Positions 1-8,704 are shown, counted from the first letter of the stretch. The stretch: DNA of 34,680 bases from Sedimentisphaerales bacterium (GCA_028277585.1 JANQFY010000088.1:1-34680); one strand, 5' to 3'. Numbers and translations: made by a program. Notes: a model not told the origin generated them from the letters alone.

Positions 1-438
1 AGCGCCGGTGACATAGCCCTGCGCCTTGAGTAGCTTCGCAACCGTTGCCGTCTCGGCCGGCAGAGGCAATTGGCCCTGGTAGCTGTCCCACGTTCCCACT
101 TCGCTGTTGTCGCGAACGTAGGCGTGCCCGCCGTGCTTGCCCGTCATCAGCGTACAGCGAGCCGGGGCGCAGACGGCCGAACCGGTATAGTAATCGGTGA
201 AGCGCATCCCCTTGCGGGCCAGTTGATCGATATGCGGCGTCCTGATCTTCTTCTGACCATAGCAGCCCAACTCGGCGTAGCCCAGATCGTCCGCCATGAT
301 GAAAATGATGTTGGGCTTGCGATCCTTCGAATCGCCCTCGAATCGGCTTCCCAGGCTCCCACACCCCGGCGCCGCCAGCATCCCGGCCGCTAGCCCTACG
401 CCCTTAAGAAAGTCACGCCGTCTCAATCCATTGCCCAC
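1..438 (-). CDS. S1-family sulfatase, N-terminal part (3' end outside window)
   Basis: The 146 visible codons encode an exported type I sulfatase, which hydrolyses sulfate esters. A Tat-like signal (RRRDFLKG at about residues 6-13, then a short hydrophobic stretch ending near C26) is followed by the sulfatase start [14 protein letters not shown], which carries the metal-binding Asp pair at residues 50-51. The formylglycine motif is C90-A-P-A-R, so this is a Cys-type sulfatase that needs maturation. It has Ala where many homologues have Ser in CxPSR. I chose the GTG at 438 because it follows an AAAGG stretch at a usable distance; a GTG at 444 is equally possible. An in-frame TAG lies about 70 bases upstream. 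The gene is divergent from the glycosidase-sulfatase unit at 785. Its specificity cannot be read from this fragment. Confidence 0.9.
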   Translation of the reverse strand, partial: MGNGLRRRDFLKGVGLAAGMLAAPGCGSLGSRFEGDSKDRKPNIIFIMADDLGYAELGCYGQKKIRTPHIDQLARKGMRFTDYYTGSAVCAPARCTLMTGKHGGHAYVRDNSEVGTWDSYQGQLPLPAETATVAKLLKAQGYVTGA

Positions 439-604
439 AGCCACACCACCTTTCGATCGAACACCAATTCCAGCCCCATCAGAACGCCACCCATTCTAAC
501 ACCCCCCGCCCCGTCGGCAAGGAATACCGCTTCGGCAAACGTAGGGACAGGCCACCGTGCCTGCCCTTTTCGTTGGAGGTCATGAGCCGTCGGGCATCGC
601 AAAT

Positions 605-633
605 CAGGGTGACCACAGGGAGTCGCCCCTACG
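605..633. repeat. Dispersed GC-rich hairpin repeat, copy 1
   Basis: GGGTGACC and GTCGCCCC form a hairpin around ACAGGGA, followed by CTAC. The 24-base core matches the copy at 22645-22668 at 20 positions. One altered base still leaves a G-T wobble pair, so the fold is kept. Confidence 0.6.
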
Positions 634-717
634 GGGCAACGAGAAGCCGATCGAGTTCAGCGGAGGCAGTAGACCAAGCCCGTGGAACGCGTCATGCCTC
701 GAAAGGTCGCGAGAGCA

Positions 718-747
718 TTGACGGATTCGTCGTCGCCGTGGTACAAA
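718..747 (+). promoter_or_regulatory. Candidate sigma-70 promoter of the glycosidase-sulfatase unit
   Basis: TTGACG at 718-723 and TACAAA at 742-747 are 18 bases apart. They lie 37 bases upstream of the ATG at 785, giving a short leader. Assigned from consensus match only. Confidence 0.45.
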
Positions 748-784
748 GGCGTCGTGTCGCTTGCGTTTTCTCGAGGAATCTGTC

Positions 785-1795
785 ATGGAGCGCGTTGGCT
801 CGAGACTGTGCCATTTCACGATAGTCCTGGCCCTTCTGGGTGGAGCCCGACCCGGTTGGGCGGGCAACCATGTCTTCAGCGTGCAAGGGGAAAAGACGTA
901 TTTGAATGGCACTCCGTTTCTGGTCAAGGGCTTGCGGTGCTCAAACGCACTGATCTCGGACGAGACGACCGATGAACTGATTGAGAACCTCGACACGTTC
1001 GCCTCCTATGGCGTCAACACAATCAGCGTGTTCTTCATGGGCTCCCGGTTCGGCGACGTGAAGGGCTATCGCACTGATGCCAGTCTGGACCCGATCTACG
1101 CAGCGCGGATGGGGCGGATCATTGAAGCGGCCGACCGACGCGGCATGGTCGTCCTGGTCGGGTGCCTCTACTGGGGGGGCTCACGGGCCAAGCATGAAAG
1201 CTGGACACAGGCCGAAGCGAACGCCGCGGTCGCGAACACTGTCGCCTGGCTCAAGCAACACGACTATCGCAACGTCTTCGTCGACGTGGACAATGAAGGC
1301 ATGGCCAAGCGGGCCAAGGGCTTCAACAACCGACAGATGGTCCAAGCGGGCAAAGCCGTCGATCCGACCTGCGTAATCGCGACGAACTTCCGTGGTCCCC
1401 CGCCGCCCGAGGCGGATCTGAGTATCCATTTCGCCACGCCGGTACCGGGCAAGCCGTATATCGACAGCGAAGCGACACCCAAGAACGCTCCGGGCAACTA
1501 CTGGGGAACCTATAGCAAAAAGAAAGACATCTACAACTACATCAACATCGGCCTCTACAACGACGCAATGAAGGCGAACCAGAAGACCGACACCATCGCC
1601 CATCTGAACGCCGGACGCGGGTACATGCTCGCCTCGACCTGGCTGCAGTGCGTCGCACCCCACGGCCCGAATCATCGTCCCGGAGGCAGTGGAGCGGAAA
1701 ACGACCCGGGCATTCGGTGGTGGCTCGAATTCTTGCGAGCGGAATACGGCCCATACACACCGCCCGCAACCCGACGAAAGAACAACGAACGATGA
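785..1795 (+). CDS. Secreted clan GH-A glycoside-hydrolase-like protein
   Basis: This 336-residue protein is predicted to be an exported TIM-barrel glycosidase. It begins with a Sec signal peptide (hydrophobic FTIVLALLGGA, cleavage near AWAG-type sequence at about residue 27). Then comes a cellulase-like start in which a bound-ligand strand (YLNGTPFLVKGLR) precedes a helix and the strand GVNTISVFF. Candidate catalytic residues are E171 in VDVDNEG (the Asn-Glu acid/base signature of clan A) and E229 in YIDSEA (nucleophile position). I chose the ATG at 785 because it has AGGA eight bases upstream and gives a clean signal peptide; an in-frame TTG at 761 would only add a charged extension. The sulfatase gene follows after 13 bases, so both probably act on one sulfated glycan. 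The exact GH family is not clear. Confidence 0.75.
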   Translation: MERVGSRLCHFTIVLALLGGARPGWAGNHVFSVQGEKTYLNGTPFLVKGLRCSNALISDETTDELIENLDTFASYGVNTISVFFMGSRFGDVKGYRTDASLDPIYAARMGRIIEAADRRGMVVLVGCLYWGGSRAKHESWTQAEANAAVANTVAWLKQHDYRNVFVDVDNEGMAKRAKGFNNRQMVQAGKAVDPTCVIATNFRGPPPPEADLSIHFATPVPGKPYIDSEATPKNAPGNYWGTYSKKKDIYNYINIGLYNDAMKANQKTDTIAHLNAGRGYMLASTWLQCVAPHGPNHRPGGSGAENDPGIRWWLEFLRAEYGPYTPPATRRKNNER

Positions 1796-1808
1796 CAGGA
1801 GTAGTGCG

Positions 1809-3173
1809 ATGAGCGTGCAGTCCCGACGCAGTTTCCTCAAGACACTGAGCATGGCCGCCGGCGCCGCCGTGGCGCCGCGGGCACTCTTCGGCCAAGCGAA
1901 GAAACACCGACCCAATGTGCTGCTGATCTTCACGGACGATCAGGGCAGTATCGATGTGAACTGCTACGGGGCCAAGGACCTGATCACGCCGCACCTGGAC
2001 CGCCTCGCGCGGGAGGGGACGCGTTTCAGTCAGTTCTATGTCGCCGCGCCGGTCTGCTCGCCCTCGCGAGCGGCGCTGATGACGGGCCGCTACCCTCAGC
2101 GGGCAGGCGTACCGGGCAACGTCTCGTCCACACACGGCTATGCGGGGATGCCCACCGAACAGGTGACGATCGCCGAAATGATGAAAGCGGCCGGCTATGT
2201 CACGGGCCATGTCGGCAAGTGGCACTTGGGCTACACGCCCGAGACCATGCCCAACGGCCAGGGCTACGACTATTCGTTTGGACATATGGGCGGCTGCATC
2301 GACAACTACTCGCACTTCTTCTACTGGCAAGGCCCCAACCGTCACGATCTCTGGGAGAACGGTCAGGAGATCTGGCGCGATGGCGATTTCTTCGGCGACC
2401 TGATCGTCAACGAATGCAAGCACTTCATCGAAGAGAACAGGGAGAACCCCTTCTTCCTCTACTGGGCGATCAACATGCCGCACTACCCACTCCAGGGGGT
2501 CGAGAAGTGGCGCGAGAAATACAAACACCTCGGCGCCCCCCGGCGGATGTACGCCGCGTTCGTCTCGACACTTGACGAGATGATCGGCGAGGTCGTGACG
2601 CACCTCGACAAGCTGGGTCTGCGCGAGGACACGATCGTGATCTTCCTCAGCGACCATGGTCATTCGCAAGAGATGCGCACCTTCGGAGGAGGCGGCGATC
2701 CGGGCCCCTACCGAGGGCACAAGTTCACGCTCTGGGAGGGAGGCATTCGTGTGCCCTGCATCGTCTCCTGGCCCGGACGCATCCCCAAGAACGCCGTGCG
2801 CGACCAGACCGCGATCAGTATCGACTGGATGCCCACCATCGCCGAATACTGCGGCGTCCCGGCGCCCAAACGCAAGATCGATGGCAAGAGCATTGTCTCG
2901 CTGATCGAGTCGGATAGCGCGTCTTCACCCCACGATGTACTTCATTGGGAAAGCGGCAAACACTGGGCCGTCCGCCAGGGCAACTGGAAACTCGTCCACA
3001 ATGGGCCGGCCACCGAAGAGAACGGCAAGAAGCTTCCCAAGGTCGAGAACTTCCTCAGCAACATAGCCCAAGACGTCACCGAAACCAAGAACCTGGCTCA
3101 AGAGCATCCCGACATCGTTCAGCGCCTCACGAATCTGCACCAGAACTGGATCAGGGAAGTGCAGCAGAAGTAG
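1809..3173 (+). CDS. Tat-exported S1 sulfatase
   Basis: A 454-residue sulfatase of normal family length. The Tat signal is RRSFLK at residues 6-11, with a hydrophobic segment up to about residue 28. RPNVLLIFTDDQG carries the Ca-binding pair D43-D44. The formylglycine motif is C83-S-P-S-R followed by AALMTGRYP. Further sulfatase landmarks are GKWHLG (Lys and His in the active site), the IFLSDHGH block and the C-terminal block with HWESGKHWAVRQGNWKLV. The start ATG at 1809 has AGGAG at 1798-1802. The gene is co-transcribed with the glycosidase 13 bases upstream. The Cys needs oxidation to formylglycine; the radical SAM maturase at 9799-10941 could do this. The substrate is not predictable here. 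Confidence 0.93.
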   Translation: MSVQSRRSFLKTLSMAAGAAVAPRALFGQAKKHRPNVLLIFTDDQGSIDVNCYGAKDLITPHLDRLAREGTRFSQFYVAAPVCSPSRAALMTGRYPQRAGVPGNVSSTHGYAGMPTEQVTIAEMMKAAGYVTGHVGKWHLGYTPETMPNGQGYDYSFGHMGGCIDNYSHFFYWQGPNRHDLWENGQEIWRDGDFFGDLIVNECKHFIEENRENPFFLYWAINMPHYPLQGVEKWREKYKHLGAPRRMYAAFVSTLDEMIGEVVTHLDKLGLREDTIVIFLSDHGHSQEMRTFGGGGDPGPYRGHKFTLWEGGIRVPCIVSWPGRIPKNAVRDQTAISIDWMPTIAEYCGVPAPKRKIDGKSIVSLIESDSASSPHDVLHWESGKHWAVRQGNWKLVHNGPATEENGKKLPKVENFLSNIAQDVTETKNLAQEHPDIVQRLTNLHQNWIREVQQK

Positions 3174-3764
3174 GAGAACGCAGGCCCCAGCCGCAGTATC
3201 CTCAGGATTCGCGATCTTCTGTACAGCCTCGCCAGACGTGACACAAGCTTGTTAAACTAGACAACCTGAGAGCTTCGCGTACTGAGACGGGAGGCAACGT
3301 CAGAAGACTCGTCTAATCCTCCCAGCCGGGCCGAATAGAACGAGAGGTTCCAATCCCGCCGGAATCTGAACTTCTCCCTTCATCCAACTGCTCCGCTGTT
3401 GTGCTCGTGCCTTCGGTCATCCCCAGTCGACTGATTCGCTGAGTGAATGCGACACCGGATTCTACGAGCATTAGTGAAGAAGGAGCCACGCAATCCGTGG
3501 ATTGGGCGCAGATTCCCCAGAGACCTCGAAGGGTAGAGAATCTGGAAAAAGGGTTTGACCTTTGCCTGCGGATCGAAGTAGCATATATGGTACGAATAGG
3601 TCATTTGAGCGAGCATCCCGAAGCTTCTGTGTCCAGAGAGGCTTCGACTCAGGGATCGACTGATGTCGCGGACAAAGAGACATCTCACCGACGCGGGCAC
3701 ACGTAGACGGTCTCCGGCGTCTGCGGAATCGACTCGACGCCGGTCCAAGACTTCATCAGTAGGT
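3174..3764. other. Long non-coding gap with a candidate promoter
   Basis: I see no gene in these 591 bases; short reading frames here lack ribosome sites and recognisable sequence. A perfect dyad (CAATCC-GT-GGATTG) lies at 3491-3504. A possible promoter (TTGACC at 3555-3560, an 18-base spacer, TAGCAT at 3579-3584) would drive the lipoprotein genes from 3765 with a leader of about 170 bases. Confidence 0.4.
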
Positions 3765-4139
3765 ATGCGAAGAACCCGTCTTGTCGTAGCGCTGGTGCTC
3801 GTGCCCGCCTTCGCGTCCGTCTGCCTGACATCTTGTGCAGGGCCAGTCGCGTTCGGGCCTGACCGCTTCGGGATCGGCCTGTACAGAACTCAGTCTCACA
3901 ACATCAATCCCGACGTCACGTACCTCAGCATCGAAGGGATCGGCCTGTTGTTCACTCCGGGGCGAGTCAGTCTCGGCTACGCCCAGGACGATCTCGTTGC
4001 CGGAAGGCTAGACAATCGCAATTACTTGGTAAGGACTCCCCTGGCAGATTTCGCTGTCGGAGAGGCCGCCCAAGACGCCGCTATCGAATCTGTTTTCCCG
4101 GATGGTCCCCACTTAGAGAAAGGAGAACGGCATGATTAG
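3765..4139 (+). CDS. Small lipoprotein of unknown function
   Basis: This 124-residue protein starts MRRTRLVVALV and has a lipobox ending in LTSC at about residue 20, so it should be a lipid-anchored envelope protein. The mature part contains short beta-type segments (FGIGLYRTQ, GIGLLFTPG, VSLGYAQDD). The G-L-x-P-x-V-x-LGY pattern recurs in the next lipoprotein. The start ATG at 3765 is preferred over an upstream ATG at 3663 because only this start puts the charged n-region directly before the hydrophobic core; the ribosome site (AGTAGGT) is weak. The end overlaps the start of the next gene by 8 bases, which indicates translational coupling. I do not recognise the family. Confidence 0.65.
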   Translation: MRRTRLVVALVLVPAFASVCLTSCAGPVAFGPDRFGIGLYRTQSHNINPDVTYLSIEGIGLLFTPGRVSLGYAQDDLVAGRLDNRNYLVRTPLADFAVGEAAQDAAIESVFPDGPHLEKGERHD

Positions 4140-5112
4140 GAAGACCTTGTTTCCCATTTTGGGTACAGTTCTCTTGTGTTCAGTAACGAGTTGCAGGCAA
4201 GATGGTCTTATTGATCGGTCGCTGGTCTTCTCAACACACACCACCATGGGTCTTGAGTTGTCGGTGAGTCCTGCTGAGACTTCCGGCCCGGTCAACATGG
4301 TTCTAGGCTACAAAAGAACCGAAGGGGTGATCAATCCCGTATACCATTCCGATGGCATCGAGACCCCGCATCAGGTAACACACGCCGCCGGACAAGATGG
4401 CGCGGCCACCGTCACCACGACCGGAAGACGCCCCAGATACCGAGAAGAGTCCTACTCGGTGATTGCCAAGTTTGCCGGCGAGACAGGCGGTAAGGCCGAT
4501 CAAGTCGCATCGGCCGGCATGTCTGTCGCGCAATGGTTTGCCACCGGCGAAGCGGCCAAGACAATCGCAAGCCAGCCAGGCATCGCCGGCGCCGTCAGTG
4601 GCAGCAGCGACATTGCTGATGCCGCCGCCCAGGAAGCGCTCTCGGCCGGTCGCGATTCGAGAGGCAAACTGATCGCCTTTACGTTGCTCAGTCCGATCTA
4701 CGAAGAGCTGCGCCGACGTGCAAGAGATGAGAATGACTCACAAGCAAGGGCCCTCGCCGACAAGTTGGACACCATCAAGCCTGACGGCATGCAATGTGAT
4801 TTCCCAAGATACACGTACTGGAAAGGAGACCTCCAGGATACGGAAACCTGGCCTCTGATGCCGAGCGACCCTTTTCTGCAGTTCCATGCCTGTTGCACGA
4901 GACTCGGTGAGACAATGAAGCACCTGAAGAAGGCGGTGACGGATCAGCAGCTGGCGAAGTACAACGGCGCGGCCGTCGGTGATCTGACAAAGGAAAGAGC
5001 AAGACTCTACGACGAACTGGACAAGCTCAAGGATAGGAAGCTAGCCTGGGAGCAGGTTGTTCGGAATAATCGGGACATCATACGTGCCGCTGTGGACCAC
5101 CTCTATCGTTAG
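4132..5112 (+). CDS. Lipoprotein of unknown function with C-terminal helical region
   Basis: A 326-residue protein with signal MIRKTLFPILGTVLLCSVTSC, giving a lipid-anchored Cys at about residue 21. Residues 35-65 hold a beta motif (TTMGLELSVSP, then VNMVLGYKRTEGV) that resembles the LGY segment of the upstream lipoprotein. The middle is Ala/Gly rich, and the last 120 residues are charged and predicted helical, possibly coiled coil, with several Cys (C-D-F-P near residue 222, HACC near 253). AAGGAG sits at the right distance before ATG 4132. The 8-base overlap with the preceding gene and the 23-base gap to the next one make this the middle gene of an operon. No enzyme motif is visible. A role as an envelope or secretion component is possible but unproven. 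Confidence 0.75.
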   Translation: MIRKTLFPILGTVLLCSVTSCRQDGLIDRSLVFSTHTTMGLELSVSPAETSGPVNMVLGYKRTEGVINPVYHSDGIETPHQVTHAAGQDGAATVTTTGRRPRYREESYSVIAKFAGETGGKADQVASAGMSVAQWFATGEAAKTIASQPGIAGAVSGSSDIADAAAQEALSAGRDSRGKLIAFTLLSPIYEELRRRARDENDSQARALADKLDTIKPDGMQCDFPRYTYWKGDLQDTETWPLMPSDPFLQFHACCTRLGETMKHLKKAVTDQQLAKYNGAAVGDLTKERARLYDELDKLKDRKLAWEQVVRNNRDIIRAAVDHLYR

Positions 5113-5135
5113 GCGATCTATCAGGAGCAAGAACA

Positions 5136-5330
5136 ATGGCCACCATACCTTCAGCAGGTGACACATATCAACAGAAGATACGTCAGCGAAACAACGAACT
5201 TGCACGTCTTCTGAACGGACCGTGGGCGGACGATAACATAATCAGGGTGTGGCGAGACCCCGCACCCACGAATCCGCCCGATCCGGCTGGTCCGGCAGAT
5301 GGGACATGGATTTGCGAGACAGCTGGCTAG
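5136..5330 (+). CDS. Small hypothetical protein
   Basis: A 64-residue protein with no signal peptide or membrane segment. The first half is polar and helical (QQKIRQRNNELARLL), and the second half is Pro-rich (DPAPTNPPDPAGPADG). AGGAG lies eight bases before the ATG, and the gene follows the lipoprotein gene after 23 bases in the same direction, so I treat it as the third gene of that operon. I do not recognise it. Confidence 0.55.
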   Translation: MATIPSAGDTYQQKIRQRNNELARLLNGPWADDNIIRVWRDPAPTNPPDPAGPADGTWICETAG

Positions 5331-5522
5331 TGTTCTGGCATGATCCTCATAGTATGCGAGGGCCGTCTGCGCCTCGCGAAAGGGCCGTATCGGGGATTGG
5401 GGTGCTCAGGGCACCGCCTCAGTCACTTACTCCGCAGAAGCGCTCAGCCCCTAGCACGCACGACACATGGCACGGTGGCAAGCAACGGACCGTGCGCGAG
5501 GGTGACTGGGAACTCGACGCGT

Positions 5523-7763
5523 TCACGGCGATTCGCAGATGATCCGTTCCCAACGGAGGTGAGGGTAGGTTTCGTTTTCGCAGAGGCGCCAGACCTTGGC
5601 AAAGTCCCACTCGTCAAAACTGGCTTGTTGTCTCAACTGCTCGTCGGTTAGCGGTTTGCCGGCCCCGAAGTCGCGTCCTCCATGGGCGAAGTCGGTCAGG
5701 TAGTAGCAATTCACGGTTGGGGTCCCCCGGGCGGTGTAGCCCACCAGATAGCCCAGGTGCTCGGTGGTGTGAGGCGCCAGGACGGCGCCGACGGCGTAAC
5801 AGTTCACCAGCGGGCCCTGGAAGTTGTACCCGACGAGACCACCCACCTGGTTGCTGCCCTCCCGGGCCGTGACTGTCGCAACGGCATAGCAGTCGGCGAT
5901 CGCGCCGCGACGGTTGGCTCCGACCAGCCCGCCCAGGGAACGACTGTCGCCCCCGGCCGAGATGTTCCCCGTTGCAAAGCAGGCGACCACGTTGCCCGCG
6001 TTGACGCCCGCCAGACCTCCCACCTCGGACGAGCCGAAATAGGCGTCGATCGCGACCTCCTCCAACCCCAGATCGTAGACCCAGGCGTCGCTCTCGATGC
6101 GACCGAACAGCCCCACGGGGCTGGGCGCCGCACTGCGGATGGTCAGATTGCTAATCCGATGCGCGTGGCCGTCGAAGAATCCGTAGAAGTCAGAAATCGG
6201 TGCTCGACTCCACGTGATTCCAGAGAGGTCAATATCCTCGACCAGCTTGAACCAGGCCCGTCGGTCGTAGCGGCTGATGGCCCCAAGATCCTCAGCGGTC
6301 GCGATCAGATAGGGATCGAACGATCGGCCGGCGCCCTCCAGGGCATGCAGTTCATTGGGATCGGAAAACGCGGTCAGGAGAGGATATCCTCCTCCTTCCG
6401 GGACGCGCCAGGTATCAGTCGTGCCGTCGGCGCGATCGCCCAGCAAATCCCAGCGAGCCGAGCGGAAGGTCTGTCGATCGTACATCTGGGCAGTGGACAA
6501 CCCCCGCCCCACGGCGCTGCTCGATGCGCCGCTGGTCTGGACGTCCCAGAAGGCGCCCGCGACCTGTGTATCGCCGGGGCTGGCAATATGCCCGATCAGT
6601 CCCCCGCGTCCGGCCGGTTCGTCGCTGACGAGCACAGGTCCGGCCGCATAGCAATCCAGAACCACACTGCGCGCCTGCAGTTGACCGACGAGCCCACCCA
6701 GAAAACGACTGTCTTTTCGCCCCCTGACGGCGCCGGTCGCATAGCATGAGACGATCCGTCCCCCGAGGCACGAGCCGACCAACCCACCCAGCCGATGACT
6801 GCCGCTCGCGCCCGAGGTGGGGCCTGTCGCGTACGAACCATCGATCCGCGCGTACCAGTTCTGTCCCACCAAAGCGCCGAGATCATAACTGCCCGCTCCG
6901 CCGCTCACAACACCGTCGGTACGGCAACGTAGTACAAGGCTCCCCGAATCGAGCCGCCCGGCAAGCCCTCCGATCCCCCAACCTCTGTCACCGCCGGATA
7001 CGGTCGCGGAAGCGAAACTGTCCTCAATCGCACCGCCTAGTGACATGCCAACCATGCCGCCAAGAAGGGATGAGCCCGGGCCGCCAAGGACATCGCCCGC
7101 CGCTTCGCAACGAACGATTCGACCCTGATGCAATCCCACCAGGCCGCCGACGAGCAGACTGTTGTCGCCCCCCTCGACCGCGACATCGACCCGACAGTTG
7201 GCCATCCCCCCAAGGTTGACTGCGATCAGACCGCCCAGCCAGCGGCTGCGCGGCCTGCCCAGGATGCGACCGGTCGCCGTACAGTTCACGACCCCACCCT
7301 CGCTAACACCCGCCAGAGCGCCCAGACGAGAATTCCCCTCGATGCGCACCCGTTCCAGAGTCAGATCATAGACCCGCCCCTCGGGCCCGATGGCGCCGAA
7401 GAGCCCGAGGTATTGCCCTTCCCCGTCCGAGATCGTCAGGTTGCTGATCGTGTGATCATCGCCGAAGAAACGCCCCGTGAACTCGGGTCGGGGCGAGGCA
7501 CCGGTGTACGAAGCAATCGGCGCCGCTTCGAACACCCTTCCTTCCGGCCGGCCCGGTGCAAGATCGATATCGGCGATGAGTCGATAGTGCGTATTCAGCA
7601 GATTCGGGTCGTTGCCGATCGAGAGCAGTTGCTCGGCGGTAGCGATTCTGTACGGATCCGCCAGTTCACCCGTTCCTCCGGCGAACTCAACACCCCACCC
7701 CGGCGAGGCCGGGAAGCAGAAGAACCAGAAGACTATGACTGGAAGCGAGCGTTTGCCCCACAT
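5523..7763 (-). CDS. Secreted GLUG-repeat protein
   Basis: A 746-residue exported protein with a signal peptide (MWGKRSLPVIVFWFFCFPA). It is composed of two related halves. Each half opens with a GTGxxxDPYxIATAEQL head and a DIDL strand, followed by many GLUG-type repeats of the form GGLVGxNxxGxIxxCYAxGxV; the second half starts at about residue 480. Proteins of this class form right-handed beta-helix or stacked-strand rods on the cell surface or outside the cell, and some bind adhesins or glycans. The ATG at 7763 has AGGAG eight bases upstream; an earlier ATG at 7814 lies inside the preceding gene and has no signal peptide. It is the second gene of a unit with the metallopeptidase-like gene, which ends five bases before it. 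No C-terminal sorting signal is visible. Confidence 0.9.
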   Translation of the reverse strand: MWGKRSLPVIVFWFFCFPASPGWGVEFAGGTGELADPYRIATAEQLLSIGNDPNLLNTHYRLIADIDLAPGRPEGRVFEAAPIASYTGASPRPEFTGRFFGDDHTISNLTISDGEGQYLGLFGAIGPEGRVYDLTLERVRIEGNSRLGALAGVSEGGVVNCTATGRILGRPRSRWLGGLIAVNLGGMANCRVDVAVEGGDNSLLVGGLVGLHQGRIVRCEAAGDVLGGPGSSLLGGMVGMSLGGAIEDSFASATVSGGDRGWGIGGLAGRLDSGSLVLRCRTDGVVSGGAGSYDLGALVGQNWYARIDGSYATGPTSGASGSHRLGGLVGSCLGGRIVSCYATGAVRGRKDSRFLGGLVGQLQARSVVLDCYAAGPVLVSDEPAGRGGLIGHIASPGDTQVAGAFWDVQTSGASSSAVGRGLSTAQMYDRQTFRSARWDLLGDRADGTTDTWRVPEGGGYPLLTAFSDPNELHALEGAGRSFDPYLIATAEDLGAISRYDRRAWFKLVEDIDLSGITWSRAPISDFYGFFDGHAHRISNLTIRSAAPSPVGLFGRIESDAWVYDLGLEEVAIDAYFGSSEVGGLAGVNAGNVVACFATGNISAGGDSRSLGGLVGANRRGAIADCYAVATVTAREGSNQVGGLVGYNFQGPLVNCYAVGAVLAPHTTEHLGYLVGYTARGTPTVNCYYLTDFAHGGRDFGAGKPLTDEQLRQQASFDEWDFAKVWRLCENETYPHLRWERIICESP

Positions 7764-7768
7764 CGTCA

Positions 7769-8614
7769 CTACTCCTCGAAGACATCCAGCAAGGGGCTGA
7801 AAGCCGGTGACCAATCCGCCCAGTCGATATCCTCGAAGTAGAACTGGAACTTCCCACCCCGATAGAAACCCTGGTTGCCCGGCCGGGGTCGCAAATCCCC
7901 GTAGCCCGGCGCCTTGCGATAGAAGGCAAAGCGAGCGACGTTCTCACCCTTCATGGCGTCGATCTGCATGACGCTGGCGTAGAACCGTTTGTCCTCGAGC
8001 ACCCGTTGCTGAGCGTGGACCAACTCGTGCGCCAGCCCCACCAGAGGAGGGAAACTGTGCCAGCGCTGCGACCGATCGAACACGGATGCAGTCGCAGGAT
8101 TCCAGCGCACCGTCCCCGTAGGTTGATAGGCAACATTGGCCCCGTCGGTTAGTTCGATCCGCGGCGCGACCCATTCGTCGGCGAAGGGATCATACAGCAC
8201 AGGGCTGCTCTCAAGCGTTGCGACAATGCTGCGATAGGCCGGGCAGAGATAGAGGAGCGCCTGCAAGGGCCAGAAGATTGCTTCGTCGCCCCCGGCCAGT
8301 GTCCAGCCGACCTGCTCCGTTTTCTTGGCCGCCAGGTCGGGATCAAGTCGGGCGTAGGCACACCAATCGTCGACGGTTCGGAATCCCTGCGTCCAAACCA
8401 CGACATCATTGACATCGAGGCAAGCGAACGTCAGCAGAGGCGCCCCGTTGGCGTCCTGCACGGCGGCTGGGTCAGTCAGATCCAGGAACGTATAGGCCGA
8501 AGCGGCGGAATCTGCCTGCGCGCAGACTGGGAGGGACAGAATGATCTGGAAGACGATAAAGGTGAGACCCACTCTCGGGACCGCCCTCTCACCACCTCCG
8601 GTAGGTCTCTTCAT
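7769..8614 (-). CDS. Secreted HExxH putative metallopeptidase, M91 (NleD)-like
   Basis: A 281-residue protein with a signal peptide (hydrophobic GLTFIVFQIILSLPV, cleavage near AQA at about residue 33). The zinc motif is H196-E-L-V-H200 in the setting GLAHELVHAQQ. It is preceded by TVRWNP and followed by a GENVARFAFYR segment and a GYGDLRPRPG segment. That order (strand with WxP, helix with HELxHA, then an E-N-xx-R segment and a G-x-R-P turn) resembles the NleD-type effector peptidases of family M91. This is an inference from pattern, not an alignment. The third zinc ligand is not certain; E207 and E234 are candidates. ATG 8614 has AAGGAG at a good distance. It is transcribed ahead of the GLUG-repeat gene, five bases apart. 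Confidence 0.7.
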   Translation of the reverse strand: MKRPTGGGERAVPRVGLTFIVFQIILSLPVCAQADSAASAYTFLDLTDPAAVQDANGAPLLTFACLDVNDVVVWTQGFRTVDDWCAYARLDPDLAAKKTEQVGWTLAGGDEAIFWPLQALLYLCPAYRSIVATLESSPVLYDPFADEWVAPRIELTDGANVAYQPTGTVRWNPATASVFDRSQRWHSFPPLVGLAHELVHAQQRVLEDKRFYASVMQIDAMKGENVARFAFYRKAPGYGDLRPRPGNQGFYRGGKFQFYFEDIDWADWSPAFSPLLDVFEE

Positions 8615-8672
8615 TGCCCTCTGCTCCTTTCGCACGCGGTCAAACAGGAACCAGATCACAATGCCGCCCGAA

Positions 8673-8693
8673 CCGGGGCGAAACACGCCCCGG
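8673..8693. promoter_or_regulatory. Hairpin in the leader of the metallopeptidase-GLUG unit
   Basis: CCGGGGCG and CGCCCCGG form a perfect 8-bp stem with a 5-base loop between the promoter at 8705-8713 and the start codon at 8614. There is no U tract, so it is not a clear terminator. It may affect transcript stability. Confidence 0.4.
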
Positions 8694-8704
8694 CTCATGA
8701 CTCA

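Larger units (their letters stand above)
439..784. other. Divergent intergenic region with small repeats and a promoter
   Basis: No gene is credible here. The stretch separates two divergently transcribed sulfatase and glycosidase genes. It holds an imperfect hairpin at about 541-566 (GGGACAGGC against GCCTGCCC), a second hairpin repeat at 605-633 and a candidate promoter for the glycosidase at 718-747. Confidence 0.6.

Noticed and set aside
3443-3706. Possible small gene in the gap before the lipoprotein operon
   Set aside because: No ribosome site and no protein-like pattern; it overlaps the likely promoter.
3663-3764. Longer N-terminus for the first lipoprotein starting at 3663
   Set aside because: It would place about 34 Arg/Ser-rich residues before the signal peptide, with no ribosome site.
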